This document shows positions 16,222-24,457 of a DNA stretch of 64,000 nt, in pieces. Under the pieces are notes generated by a model. That model made no database searches and was not told the DNA's origin. It saw only the letters and a program-made list of their open reading frames with translations. How positions within the stretch are numbered: position 1 is the first letter of the stretch; every line of letters begins with the position of its first letter. Source of the DNA: an uncultured Alistipes sp. (GTDB lineage Bacteria; Bacteroidota; Bacteroidia; Bacteroidales; Rikenellaceae); assembly GCA_910583985.1 (NCBI GenBank), contig CAJTYA010000004.1, positions 52,466 through 116,465 on the forward strand. The letters run 5' to 3'. A program made the position numbers and the translations under genes.

Positions 16222-17574
16222 CTACTTCAGTTCCCGTATCTTGATGTTCTTGAACGAAACCGCGTCGCCGTGGTCCTGCAACAGGATATGTCCCCGCGCG
16301 GCATTGCCGAAGTTCGGCCAGTCGCGGTACTTGCTGTAAGCCACCAGCGCGTTCCACGCCGGCGTGTTGCGGTCGTATTCGAGCAGTTTGACGCCGTTGA
16401 GCCAATGTTCGACGTGATCGCCCTTGACGACGATGCGGGCCGTATTGAACTGTCCGGGACGGAACGGCTTGCCGTCGGGCGCGGGAATCAGATCGTAGAG
16501 CGAACCGAGCTTGCGGTTTCCCGCCACGCCCAGCTTGGCGTCCGGATGGCGCCGGTCGTCGAGCAACTGAAATTCGCAGCCGATGGCCGAGCCCTCGCCC
16601 TTGTTGAGGTCCGGATCGACGAAATACTTGATCCCGCTGTTGGCTCCCCCCGTGATCCGGAAATCGACCTTGAGTTCGAAATCGCCGTACTCGTCCGTCG
16701 TCACGATGTCGCCTCCGTTGGCCGACTCGGCTCCGTCGGAAGGGAGCACGCACAGCAGGCCGTTTTCGATCTTCCAGCCCTTTTCGGGAAACGAGGCGAT
16801 CTTGGCCCCGCGCCAGCCCGCGGTCGTCTTACCGTCCCAGAGCAGCTTCCAACCCTCGGCGGCCTCGCGCTCGGAAATCGTGTTGGCGATGCAGTTCACC
16901 TGCGCGATGCCGCTCTCCGGCATCCGTTCCACGTCCAGATCGGTCGTGCAGATGCGGATGTTTTTCCAGCGGACGGTCTTGCCCTCCATCGCCGTGTTGC
17001 CGCCGATGCCGTGGACCTGCAACGCGATGAAGCCCTCCCGGTCGGCATCGTCCAGTATGTCGCTCGCCGGAACGCCGTTGAGCCACGTACGGATGCGGTC
17101 GCCCCGCGCCTCGATGCGGACCTTGTTCCACGCTCCGGGACGGAAGGCCCGCTGCGCGGCGGGATTGTCGGACAGCGTACAGAGCCATCCCCTCCGGGCC
17201 TCGTCGTAGATTCCGCCGCTCCACGCCCGCGCCGACGGGTCGATTTCGTACTGGTAGCCGTGTACCGCCCCGTTACCGAAGTCGGGCCGGGAATGGCTGC
17301 GGAACTGGATGCCGGAATTCAATCCGTCGTCCACTTTGAAATAGAGTTCGAGGACGAAATCGCCGTATGCCTTTTCGGTGCAGAGGAACGTGTTGGGCGT
17401 CCCGGTGCGGCTGACGCCGACGATCGCGCCGTCTTCGATGCGGTAGAGGGCCTCTCCGCCCAGTTTTTTCCACCCCTTGAGGTTTTTGCCGTTGAAAAGC
17501 GGTTCCCACGCGCCCTGTCCGAAACAGGCGGCGGAGAGGACCGAAACGGCCAGAGACAAAATCAGTTTTTTCAT
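16222..17574 (-). CDS. Tandem DUF1080 protein (3-keto-glycoside hydrolase type)
   Basis: A 450-residue secreted protein with a cleavable signal peptide (LSLAVSVLSAACFGQ) and two DUF1080 (3-keto-disaccharide hydrolase) jelly-roll domains, about residues 23-215 and 237-450. Each starts with a W-x-x-LFNGK/LWDGK...GW motif and contains the NSGI segment (LNSGIQFRS, ANSGIKYFV) followed by E-x-x-x-D near YEIDPSA and FQLLDD. Most family members have one domain, so the duplication is notable. It is the first gene of the operon, with an exact -7 element upstream on its strand (17647-17654). The start at 17574 gives the signal peptide. Likely periplasmic or surface action on 3-keto sugars made by the neighbouring oxidoreductase. 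Confidence 0.85.
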   Translation of the reverse strand: MKKLILSLAVSVLSAACFGQGAWEPLFNGKNLKGWKKLGGEALYRIEDGAIVGVSRTGTPNTFLCTEKAYGDFVLELYFKVDDGLNSGIQFRSHSRPDFGNGAVHGYQYEIDPSARAWSGGIYDEARRGWLCTLSDNPAAQRAFRPGAWNKVRIEARGDRIRTWLNGVPASDILDDADREGFIALQVHGIGGNTAMEGKTVRWKNIRICTTDLDVERMPESGIAQVNCIANTISEREAAEGWKLLWDGKTTAGWRGAKIASFPEKGWKIENGLLCVLPSDGAESANGGDIVTTDEYGDFELKVDFRITGGANSGIKYFVDPDLNKGEGSAIGCEFQLLDDRRHPDAKLGVAGNRKLGSLYDLIPAPDGKPFRPGQFNTARIVVKGDHVEHWLNGVKLLEYDRNTPAWNALVAYSKYRDWPNFGNAARGHILLQDHGDAVSFKNIKIRELK

Positions 17575-17646
17575 TCGGTATCGGTAAGTTATGGTTCGTC
17601 GAGTCCGGTTCGCCGGCTTCCGTGTACGTGCACGAAAACCCGATTC

Positions 17647-17654
17647 CAAAAGTA
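17647..17654 (-). promoter_or_regulatory. -7 promoter element for the DUF1080-Gfo/Idh-ApbE operon
   Basis: TACTTTTG on the minus strand is an exact TAnnTTTG match, about 66 bases upstream of the first start after allowing for the transcription start. Confidence 0.6.
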
Positions 17655-17854
17655 AAAATAATTTTCGGGAAAAAAAAGCGCACCGTCTCCGACCGGAAAC
17701 CGCGACGAAAGAAGACCGTTTTCGTCCACGATTGTAACTTTTCGGCATACCCGCACGTTATAAAACAGTTGTTTTTCGCAAAACCGGCCGAACCGGGGGA
17801 AGACAGCCCCCCCCGACCGGCTCGCGGCAAGACGACCTCCTAACTGTACGATGT

Positions 17855-20137
17855 ATGAAGAAACTCTACCAGTCATTCCTTCCTCTGCTTCTCCTCACCT
17901 CGGCGACATGGCTGTCGCCGGGCTGTTCGAAGAGCGAAGAGAATCTGTCCGAATCCGGCGACGCTTCGGGCGAAGTGACCCTGACGCTGAAGGCCGATCC
18001 GGGCACCTCGCCGGTCGAAATCGTCGGCACGAGCAAAGCCGGCGCAGAAGCGCTGCGTCTCGACGAAGCCGACTTCGCCGTGGAAATCCTCAACGCAAAG
18101 GGCAACGTCTCCAAACACTGGGACCGTTACGCCGACATGCCCGAAAAGGTACGGTTGAACACGGGTGCCTACACGATGCGGGCCCGTTACGGATCGGCCG
18201 AAAAAGCCGGATTCGACGCCCCCTTTTTTCAGGGCGAGAGCCCCTTCACCGTCGCAGGACAGCAAAGCCGGCAGGTGACGGTGACCTGTAAGATGGCAGG
18301 CTGCATGGCGGCGGTCGTCTACGGCGGTCAGATCGGGCAGGACTTCACAGACTTCCGCACCGAAATCGCATCGGGCCGCAGCAATACGGTCGTTTTCGGA
18401 AAAGACGAGAAGCGTCCGGCCTATTTCCCCGCCGGAGAACTGAACATCAAAATCTACATGACCGACGAGAACGGCAAAACGCGGCTCTACACGCCCGCTC
18501 CCGTTCCGGCCGAACCGCAGGATTTCATCACTTTCTATGTCGACACGAAAGACGCTACGGGCGAAATGACGCTCACCATCCGGACCGAAACCGCCACGAC
18601 CGATCGGGAAGTGACGGTAGACCTTCCGACGTTTACGCTGCCCAAACAGGCACCGACGACGCTCGTGTCGGGATTCGACGCAACCACCGGGGAACTGTCC
18701 ACCGTCGAAGGCGTCCGGCAGGACGAGGCCAAGGTCCATCTGCGGGCCGACGGAGGCATCGCCGGCTGTACGGTCCGCGTCGACTCGCACATGCTGATCG
18801 AGGCGGGATGGCCCGAAGAGTTCGATCTGACCGCCCTGACACCCGAAACGGAAGAACTGCTCAAGATTTCAGGGCTGAAATGGAGCGAAAACCTGCGCGA
18901 TGCGACGCTGGCCGACATCGACTTCGCCGACCTGTCCTCCTTTCTGACGACGGAACACTTGGCCGCGGAACCGGATGCGCCCACCGAACACCGTTTCACG
19001 ATAAGCGTCACCGACGCATTCGGACAACGGAGCGAAGAGCGGACGGTTTCGCTTTCGGTCACGCCTCCCGTTTTCACGGTAGCCGAAATCGGACCGGGCG
19101 ACATCTGGGCGACCAAAGCCGAGGTGCACATTACGGTGACGGCCGGCAATCCCGATCTTTTCATCGTCCAGCGCCAGACCGAATCCGGCGAATGGCGCCC
19201 CTGTACATCGGAAAAGATCGTCTCCGGCAACGAAATCGCCATCACGGCCAAACCGCTGCCCTCCACCGCAGCCGCGGGCGTACCCGTCGCACTCAGGGTA
19301 CGTTACAACGCACACCATTCGGAACCCCAACATATCACGACCGAGGCTTCGACACAGGTACCCAACGGCGACTTCGAAACGTACTGCCTCTACAAATACG
19401 AGGAGGGCAACGACATCGACCAATATTTCTGGTACGCATCGCAAAATACGGAAGACAAATGGTGGGCCACGCGCAACCCGGCCTCCGCGAGCCAATTGAC
19501 AGGCAGTGCGATCGGAGGGAAAAACTTCTACACCCGCAACAACGGCACGACGCCCATCGACAACGGTTCGGGCAAGGCCGTCGAACTCAAGACCACCGCT
19601 TGGGGCCGGGGCAATACCAGCACGATCAACGGAGGAGGAACGAAAAACAACATCACGGCCGGACTGCTCTACATCGGAGAATATTCCTACACGCTTACCG
19701 AATCGGGAGGCACACTGGCGGCAGGCAAAGGCGTCATGGACTCGGAAACCATCACGCAGGGCCACGCGTTCGGCTCGCGGCCGGCGAGACTGAGCTTCCA
19801 GTACAAATACGTGCCCATCAAAAACGAATCGTTCCAAGCCTATGCCACGATAGAAAACCGCGATAACGGCACGATCGAACTGGCACGGGCCGAGGTGCCG
19901 GCCGCCACAGCCGCCGCCGCGGTGAACGAGATGACCGATCTGACGCTCGATTTCGTCTACAACGAACGATACAAGCACATCAAAGCCACCCACATCTGCA
20001 TATTCTTCGCCTCCAGCACGAAGATGGGATGGAAAGAGGGAGACGACCGGCCCGCCACGACGAACTCAGGGACGGCCTCCATGCACTACGGTAGCGCGCT
20101 GACCATCGACAACCTGAAACTCGATTACGCATTCTGA
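17855..20137 (+). CDS. DUF4493 plus PCMD surface lipoprotein 1
   Basis: A 760-residue lipoprotein (signal peptide, then Cys24-SKSEE; the acids after the cysteine fit the Bacteroidota surface-export signal). Residues about 40-260 are a DUF4493 domain with its pattern of LxxADFAVEIxNxxG, Y-AD-MPEKVRLNTGAYTMRARYG and the FxG-SPFTVAGQQS block. A middle beta-rich region follows. The C-terminal 250 residues start with VPNGDFETY and fit the PCMD (putative carbohydrate metabolism) domain. It is first of five genes spaced by 44, 25, 30 and -4 bases. A 7-of-8 promoter match (TAACTTTT, 17735-17742) lies upstream. Probably a surface glycan- or protein-binding component. No enzyme motif is visible. Confidence 0.8.
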   Translation: MKKLYQSFLPLLLLTSATWLSPGCSKSEENLSESGDASGEVTLTLKADPGTSPVEIVGTSKAGAEALRLDEADFAVEILNAKGNVSKHWDRYADMPEKVRLNTGAYTMRARYGSAEKAGFDAPFFQGESPFTVAGQQSRQVTVTCKMAGCMAAVVYGGQIGQDFTDFRTEIASGRSNTVVFGKDEKRPAYFPAGELNIKIYMTDENGKTRLYTPAPVPAEPQDFITFYVDTKDATGEMTLTIRTETATTDREVTVDLPTFTLPKQAPTTLVSGFDATTGELSTVEGVRQDEAKVHLRADGGIAGCTVRVDSHMLIEAGWPEEFDLTALTPETEELLKISGLKWSENLRDATLADIDFADLSSFLTTEHLAAEPDAPTEHRFTISVTDAFGQRSEERTVSLSVTPPVFTVAEIGPGDIWATKAEVHITVTAGNPDLFIVQRQTESGEWRPCTSEKIVSGNEIAITAKPLPSTAAAGVPVALRVRYNAHHSEPQHITTEASTQVPNGDFETYCLYKYEEGNDIDQYFWYASQNTEDKWWATRNPASASQLTGSAIGGKNFYTRNNGTTPIDNGSGKAVELKTTAWGRGNTSTINGGGTKNNITAGLLYIGEYSYTLTESGGTLAAGKGVMDSETITQGHAFGSRPARLSFQYKYVPIKNESFQAYATIENRDNGTIELARAEVPAATAAAAVNEMTDLTLDFVYNERYKHIKATHICIFFASSTKMGWKEGDDRPATTNSGTASMHYGSALTIDNLKLDYAF

Positions 20138-20181
20138 TCCGACGGACATACACACCCACGAGAATAAAAAAAACCGACGAT

Positions 20182-21429
20182 ATGAAAAAAACATTTACGA
20201 TCCTGCTGATCGCCGCCCTCGCCTGTGCGGCCTGCTCCAAGGAAAAACTGGACTTGGGCCAGAAAACGGACGAACGGGGAAGCCTCTCCTTCCGACTCAA
20301 ACCGGTCGGCGAATTCATTCAGACCTCTCCTTCCTCGTCGCAGGCGAAGACGAAAGCCGCCGACGTCTCCGATTTCACGCTCGCCATCAAGAACGCCGAA
20401 GGAACGACCGTAGCCAGTTACGAACGGTTCGCCGACGCGCCTTCGGCCATCGCTCTCGACAAAGGCAACTACACGCTGGAAGCCCGGTCGCCCGGAACGA
20501 AGCCGGCGGCTTTCGACCAGCCGGTCTACGCAGGCAGCCAAGCCTTCACCATCGAGCCGTCGAAACTCTCGTCCGTGGAGGTCAACTGCAAGCTGAGCAA
20601 CATGAAAGTCGAAGTGACGTACACGGACGCCTTTCTGGCCGAAGTCACGGACTTCGTCGTCGTCGTTTCGATCTCGCAGCAGGACGACGGCTTTCTGACC
20701 TTCACCCGCGAAACGAAGGCGGCCGGTTACTTCGACGTGGCCCCGCTGACGATTCAGGTGCAGGGACGACGGGTGCTCGACGGCAGCGAAATCAACCAGA
20801 CGGCCCGCATCGAAGAAGTGGCGGCGCAAGACTTCCACTCGATCCGGCTCAATGCGGTCGAAACGGGTAACCTGCAAGCCGGCATCCAGATCGATTACAG
20901 CACCAACGACAAGCACGTCGAAATCGAAATTCCGGGCGAAGACGAAGAGGACCCGACACCCGGTCCGGGTCCGGACGATCCCGATGACCCCAACGACCAA
21001 GACCTACCGACCATTTCGGGTCAGGGCTTCGACGCCCCGCTGGTGCTGACCGACGCCCAAGCCGAGGCCGGTCCCACCGTAGACATCACCGTGGCCACGC
21101 CCGGCAGCACGATCGCCGAACTGTGGGTCGAAATCGACTCGCCGGAACTGGGCGAAGAACTGCTCGGAGCGATGGGCCTTTACGGTCCCTTCGACATGGC
21201 CAATCTGACGCCGGGATCGGATGCCGAAACCAACCTCAGCGAGCTCGGCCTGATCGACAAGAGCGACCCGATCAAGGGCAAAGCCTCTTTCACGTTCTCC
21301 ATCGGAACGTTCATGCAGTTCCTGACGGCCGGCGATACGGGCACGCTCGACCACCGGTTCCACATCCGCGTGAAGAACGCCGCCGGAGCGGAACAGTCGG
21401 CCACGCTGACGGTCAGAAGGACCCATTAA
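20182..21429 (+). CDS. DUF4493 lipoprotein without a PCMD domain
   Basis: A 415-residue lipoprotein (ALACAACSKEK). The N-terminal half is DUF4493 (GSLSFRLKPVG, then YERFADAPSAIALDKGNYTLEARSPG). A linker at about residues 252-275 is an acidic, proline-rich repeat of D, P, G and E. The last 130 residues repeat the middle domain of the flanking paralogues (GFDAPLVL, GSTIAELWVEIDS, FSIGTFMQFL). The PCMD part found in the two neighbours is absent, so it looks like a shortened member of the same set. It is located between two full-length paralogues in one transcription unit. Confidence 0.78.
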   Translation: MKKTFTILLIAALACAACSKEKLDLGQKTDERGSLSFRLKPVGEFIQTSPSSSQAKTKAADVSDFTLAIKNAEGTTVASYERFADAPSAIALDKGNYTLEARSPGTKPAAFDQPVYAGSQAFTIEPSKLSSVEVNCKLSNMKVEVTYTDAFLAEVTDFVVVVSISQQDDGFLTFTRETKAAGYFDVAPLTIQVQGRRVLDGSEINQTARIEEVAAQDFHSIRLNAVETGNLQAGIQIDYSTNDKHVEIEIPGEDEEDPTPGPGPDDPDDPNDQDLPTISGQGFDAPLVLTDAQAEAGPTVDITVATPGSTIAELWVEIDSPELGEELLGAMGLYGPFDMANLTPGSDAETNLSELGLIDKSDPIKGKASFTFSIGTFMQFLTAGDTGTLDHRFHIRVKNAAGAEQSATLTVRRTH

Positions 21430-21454
21430 CCAACCCCTAACGGTAAAACCGACC

Positions 21455-23617
21455 ATGAAAATATCCATCCACCATATCGCCCGAAGCATCCTGCTCCCGA
21501 TGCTCATGCTCCCGCTGGCGTTCTCGTCCTGCGACGAGGAAAGATTCGATGCAGCGGAGGACGGCGACGGATACGTCCGGCTCCGACTGACGGACGACCT
21601 GCTCCCGATCCCCGTGAGCAAATCCGGCGAAGGGATCGTCTACTGCGTGGGATTCACGGACAACAAGGGAAGAATCGTCTGCGAGTATCCCGACCACACG
21701 AAAATGCCCGAACAGATCAAGCTCAAAGGAGGGGACTACTCGATCTGGGCTTACAGCCAGAACGAAGTCGAGGCGGGATTCGACACGCCCCACTATGCGG
21801 GCGACACGAGCGCCACGATCCTCTCGGCCTGCCTCAACACGCCCGAACTGGTGTGTCGGCTGGCCAATACCAAGGTGAGCGTAACCTATTCGGACGCCGT
21901 GCGAAACAACTTCACGGAACATGTCGTCACCGTCGGCAACGGAGCCGAAAACGGAACGGTCATCTTCACGGAGGAAGAGACCCGCTCCGCATACTTCAAA
22001 GTCACCGGAGAACTGACTTGGACCATCCGTTTGGTCAATAACAACGGTACGGCGTTCAGCACGTCGAAGACGATCCGCGAGGTCAAGCCCAGAGAACACT
22101 ACCGGCTGCATTTCGACATCGACGAAAGCGGCGATCCCACGGACGGAGGCATCTCCGTAACGCTCGTCGTGGACGATGCGACCAACGACCGCAACCACAA
22201 TTTCGACATTCCGCTGAACCCCGGCAAAAAAGGCCCCCAGATCGCCGGCGGCGGCTTCGACCTCTCCTCGCCCGTCGAAGTGGCGACCGGAGAGACGACG
22301 GCCTGCGACGTGACGATCCTTTCCGAAACGCCCATCGACAGCGTCGGGGTGGCCCACTCGTCGGCCGCCCTGCGGGAAATGGGCATTCCCGAAACGTTCA
22401 GCCCCACCCACATCGACGAGGCAGGCGCCGCAACCCTCCGCGCATTGGGCATCGAATGGGAGCTGACGACTGCCCGGAGTGCCGCCGTGACGGCCCCGAC
22501 CTCGGTCGTGCTGCGCTTCGGCGGACTGCTGCCGAAACTCTCCGCCGACAACTACGCCTTCACGATTGCGGTACGGGACACCGACGGCAAGACGGCCGAG
22601 CAGACGTTGAAAATCAACGTCGTGCAGGCCGAGGAAGTGACTATGCTCGGCGTAGACGCATGGGCCAAGTTCGCCACGTTCAAGGCGAAGTGGACCTCCG
22701 CCGAGAAACCGGCGGGCGCGGGATTCGAATACCGAAAAGCCGACGCGACGGAATGGATCGCCGTGCCGGAAGACCGGCTGACGTTCGGAGCGTCGGAATA
22801 CACGGCCCGCGTCGCCCTCGACTCGGCTTCGAATTACGTCGTGCGCGCCGTCACGGCACGCAGCCAGAGCATCCCCAAGGCCTTCGCCACGGAACGGGCC
22901 GACCGTATGCCGAACATGAATTTCGACGACTGGAGTTATATCGGCAATAAAACATGGTACGCAGGAAAGGATTTATCCTCCAGCGACATCAGCAACGGTA
23001 ATTATTGGTGGGATTCGGGTAACAAAGGAGCCAATACCCTCAAAGCCGTCAATCCGACCAGCAAGGAAACCGAAGTCGTCGTCAAAGGCAATGCCGTGAA
23101 AATGGCTACTACTGTCGTAATGGGCGTAATGGCGGCCGGAAATATTTATACAGGACAATTCAACAAAGCGATATTGAGCGGTGGCACAGGAGCCGAAATT
23201 TTCTTCGGCAAACCTTACACCTGCCGCCCGCTCAAATTGACAGGTTATTATAATTACCATTCGGGCTCGATTGACAAGGCCAAAGCCCCCTACGAATCGA
23301 TGAAGGGCAAACAAGACAGTTGCCATATCTACGTGGCGCTGTGCGACTGGACCGAACCCTTCACCGTCAACACGGTGGACGGCAAGCTCCTGGACTTTTC
23401 CGATCCCGGCATCATCGCCCTCGGCGAACTGAAGACCGACCGGTCGACGGACGGCTACGAGAAGTTCACCATTGATATCCGCTACAGGGACACCGTCCGC
23501 AAGCCGACCTACATCGTTCTGGTGGCCAGCGCCAGCAAATACGGCGACTATTTCACCGGAAGCACGAGCAGCGTGTTGTATCTGGACGAAATGGATTTTA
23601 TCTTTGACCCCGAATAA
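21455..23617 (+). CDS. DUF4493 plus PCMD surface lipoprotein 2
   Basis: A 720-residue lipoprotein (LAFSSC-DEE). DUF4493-like N-terminus (YVRLRLTDD, DHTKMPEQIKLKGGDYSIWAYSQN), a middle domain (GGGFDLSSPVEV, AHSSAALREMG), and a C-terminal PCMD domain starting PNMNFDDW. This PCMD domain is closely paralogous to the one in the last gene of the cluster: NYWWDSGNKG, IDKAK-PYES, DSCHIYV and SASKYGD-FTGSTSS are shared. Bases about 22930-23300, the start of the PCMD domain, are clearly more AT-rich than the rest of the gene, with AAT, ATT and TAT codons rare elsewhere. The domain may therefore have been exchanged. Role likely surface binding; unproven. Confidence 0.8.
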   Translation: MKISIHHIARSILLPMLMLPLAFSSCDEERFDAAEDGDGYVRLRLTDDLLPIPVSKSGEGIVYCVGFTDNKGRIVCEYPDHTKMPEQIKLKGGDYSIWAYSQNEVEAGFDTPHYAGDTSATILSACLNTPELVCRLANTKVSVTYSDAVRNNFTEHVVTVGNGAENGTVIFTEEETRSAYFKVTGELTWTIRLVNNNGTAFSTSKTIREVKPREHYRLHFDIDESGDPTDGGISVTLVVDDATNDRNHNFDIPLNPGKKGPQIAGGGFDLSSPVEVATGETTACDVTILSETPIDSVGVAHSSAALREMGIPETFSPTHIDEAGAATLRALGIEWELTTARSAAVTAPTSVVLRFGGLLPKLSADNYAFTIAVRDTDGKTAEQTLKINVVQAEEVTMLGVDAWAKFATFKAKWTSAEKPAGAGFEYRKADATEWIAVPEDRLTFGASEYTARVALDSASNYVVRAVTARSQSIPKAFATERADRMPNMNFDDWSYIGNKTWYAGKDLSSSDISNGNYWWDSGNKGANTLKAVNPTSKETEVVVKGNAVKMATTVVMGVMAAGNIYTGQFNKAILSGGTGAEIFFGKPYTCRPLKLTGYYNYHSGSIDKAKAPYESMKGKQDSCHIYVALCDWTEPFTVNTVDGKLLDFSDPGIIALGELKTDRSTDGYEKFTIDIRYRDTVRKPTYIVLVASASKYGDYFTGSTSSVLYLDEMDFIFDPE

Positions 23618-23647
23618 AGACCGCTACCGGAAAAACGAACACTCGAC

Positions 23648-24457
23648 ATGACGATGAAATATTGGAAACCCGCCGCAGCCATGATCCTCTCGATCATGGT
23701 CTGCGGCGTCGTTTACGGACAGAAATTCGACCGAGGCATCAACAAGCGAATCTTCGTGCCCAAGGGCCAATGGCTCACGGGAGGGTCGTTCTCCTACTCG
23801 CAGCACGACATGGACGACTTCAAGTTTCTCGTGCTGAACGACATGCAGGGCGACGGATACACGATGAACATCAGTCCCTTCCTCGGATATTTCGTCAAGA
23901 ACAACATGGCCCTCGGCGCCCGGTTCGGCTACAAGCGGACCTTCTACCGCATCGACAACGTCGCGCTCGATCTGGGCGACGATCTTTCTTTCGACGTCAA
24001 AGACTATTACAACCTCCAGCACGTTTATTACGGGACGGCCATGATGCGGAACTACATCAACCTCGGCGAAAGCAAACGCTTCGGCCTGTTCAACGAGCTA
24101 CGCCTGACGGCCGGCGGCGGACAGGGGAAAATCGTCTCCGGCAAAGGGGACGAACTGAGCGGCACGTTCCAGAACATCTACGAGTTCCAGTTGGGTCTGG
24201 CTCCCGGTCTGGCGGCCTTCATCACGAACGAAGTGGCCATCGAAGCCTCGGTCGGCGTACTGGGTTTCAACTACAAGAAAACCGACCAGATCACCGATCA
24301 GACCTACAAAGGGTCGTACACCAAAAGTTCGGCGAACTTCAAAATCGACATTTTTTCGCTCAACATAGGCGTCGCGTTCTACCTGCCTACGATGAACCCC
24401 CATGTGGGCAAGTACGTGGGCAACATGTTCCGAAGCAAAGAAAAACGAAGAAAATGA
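23648..24457 (+). CDS. Outer-membrane beta-barrel protein of the DUF4493/PCMD cluster
   Basis: A 269-residue protein with a signal peptide ending VCGVVYGQ and a body of alternating amphipathic strands (GGSFSYSQHD, MNISPFLGYFVKNNMALGARFGYKRT, IDIFSLNIGVAFYLP) typical of an 8-strand or similar outer-membrane barrel. The basic tail RSKEKRRK is unusual for the end of a barrel and may be periplasmic. Its stop overlaps the next start (ATGA). It may anchor or help assemble the surface lipoproteins encoded around it. Inference from context. Confidence 0.75.
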   Translation: MTMKYWKPAAAMILSIMVCGVVYGQKFDRGINKRIFVPKGQWLTGGSFSYSQHDMDDFKFLVLNDMQGDGYTMNISPFLGYFVKNNMALGARFGYKRTFYRIDNVALDLGDDLSFDVKDYYNLQHVYYGTAMMRNYINLGESKRFGLFNELRLTAGGGQGKIVSGKGDELSGTFQNIYEFQLGLAPGLAAFITNEVAIEASVGVLGFNYKKTDQITDQTYKGSYTKSSANFKIDIFSLNIGVAFYLPTMNPHVGKYVGNMFRSKEKRRK

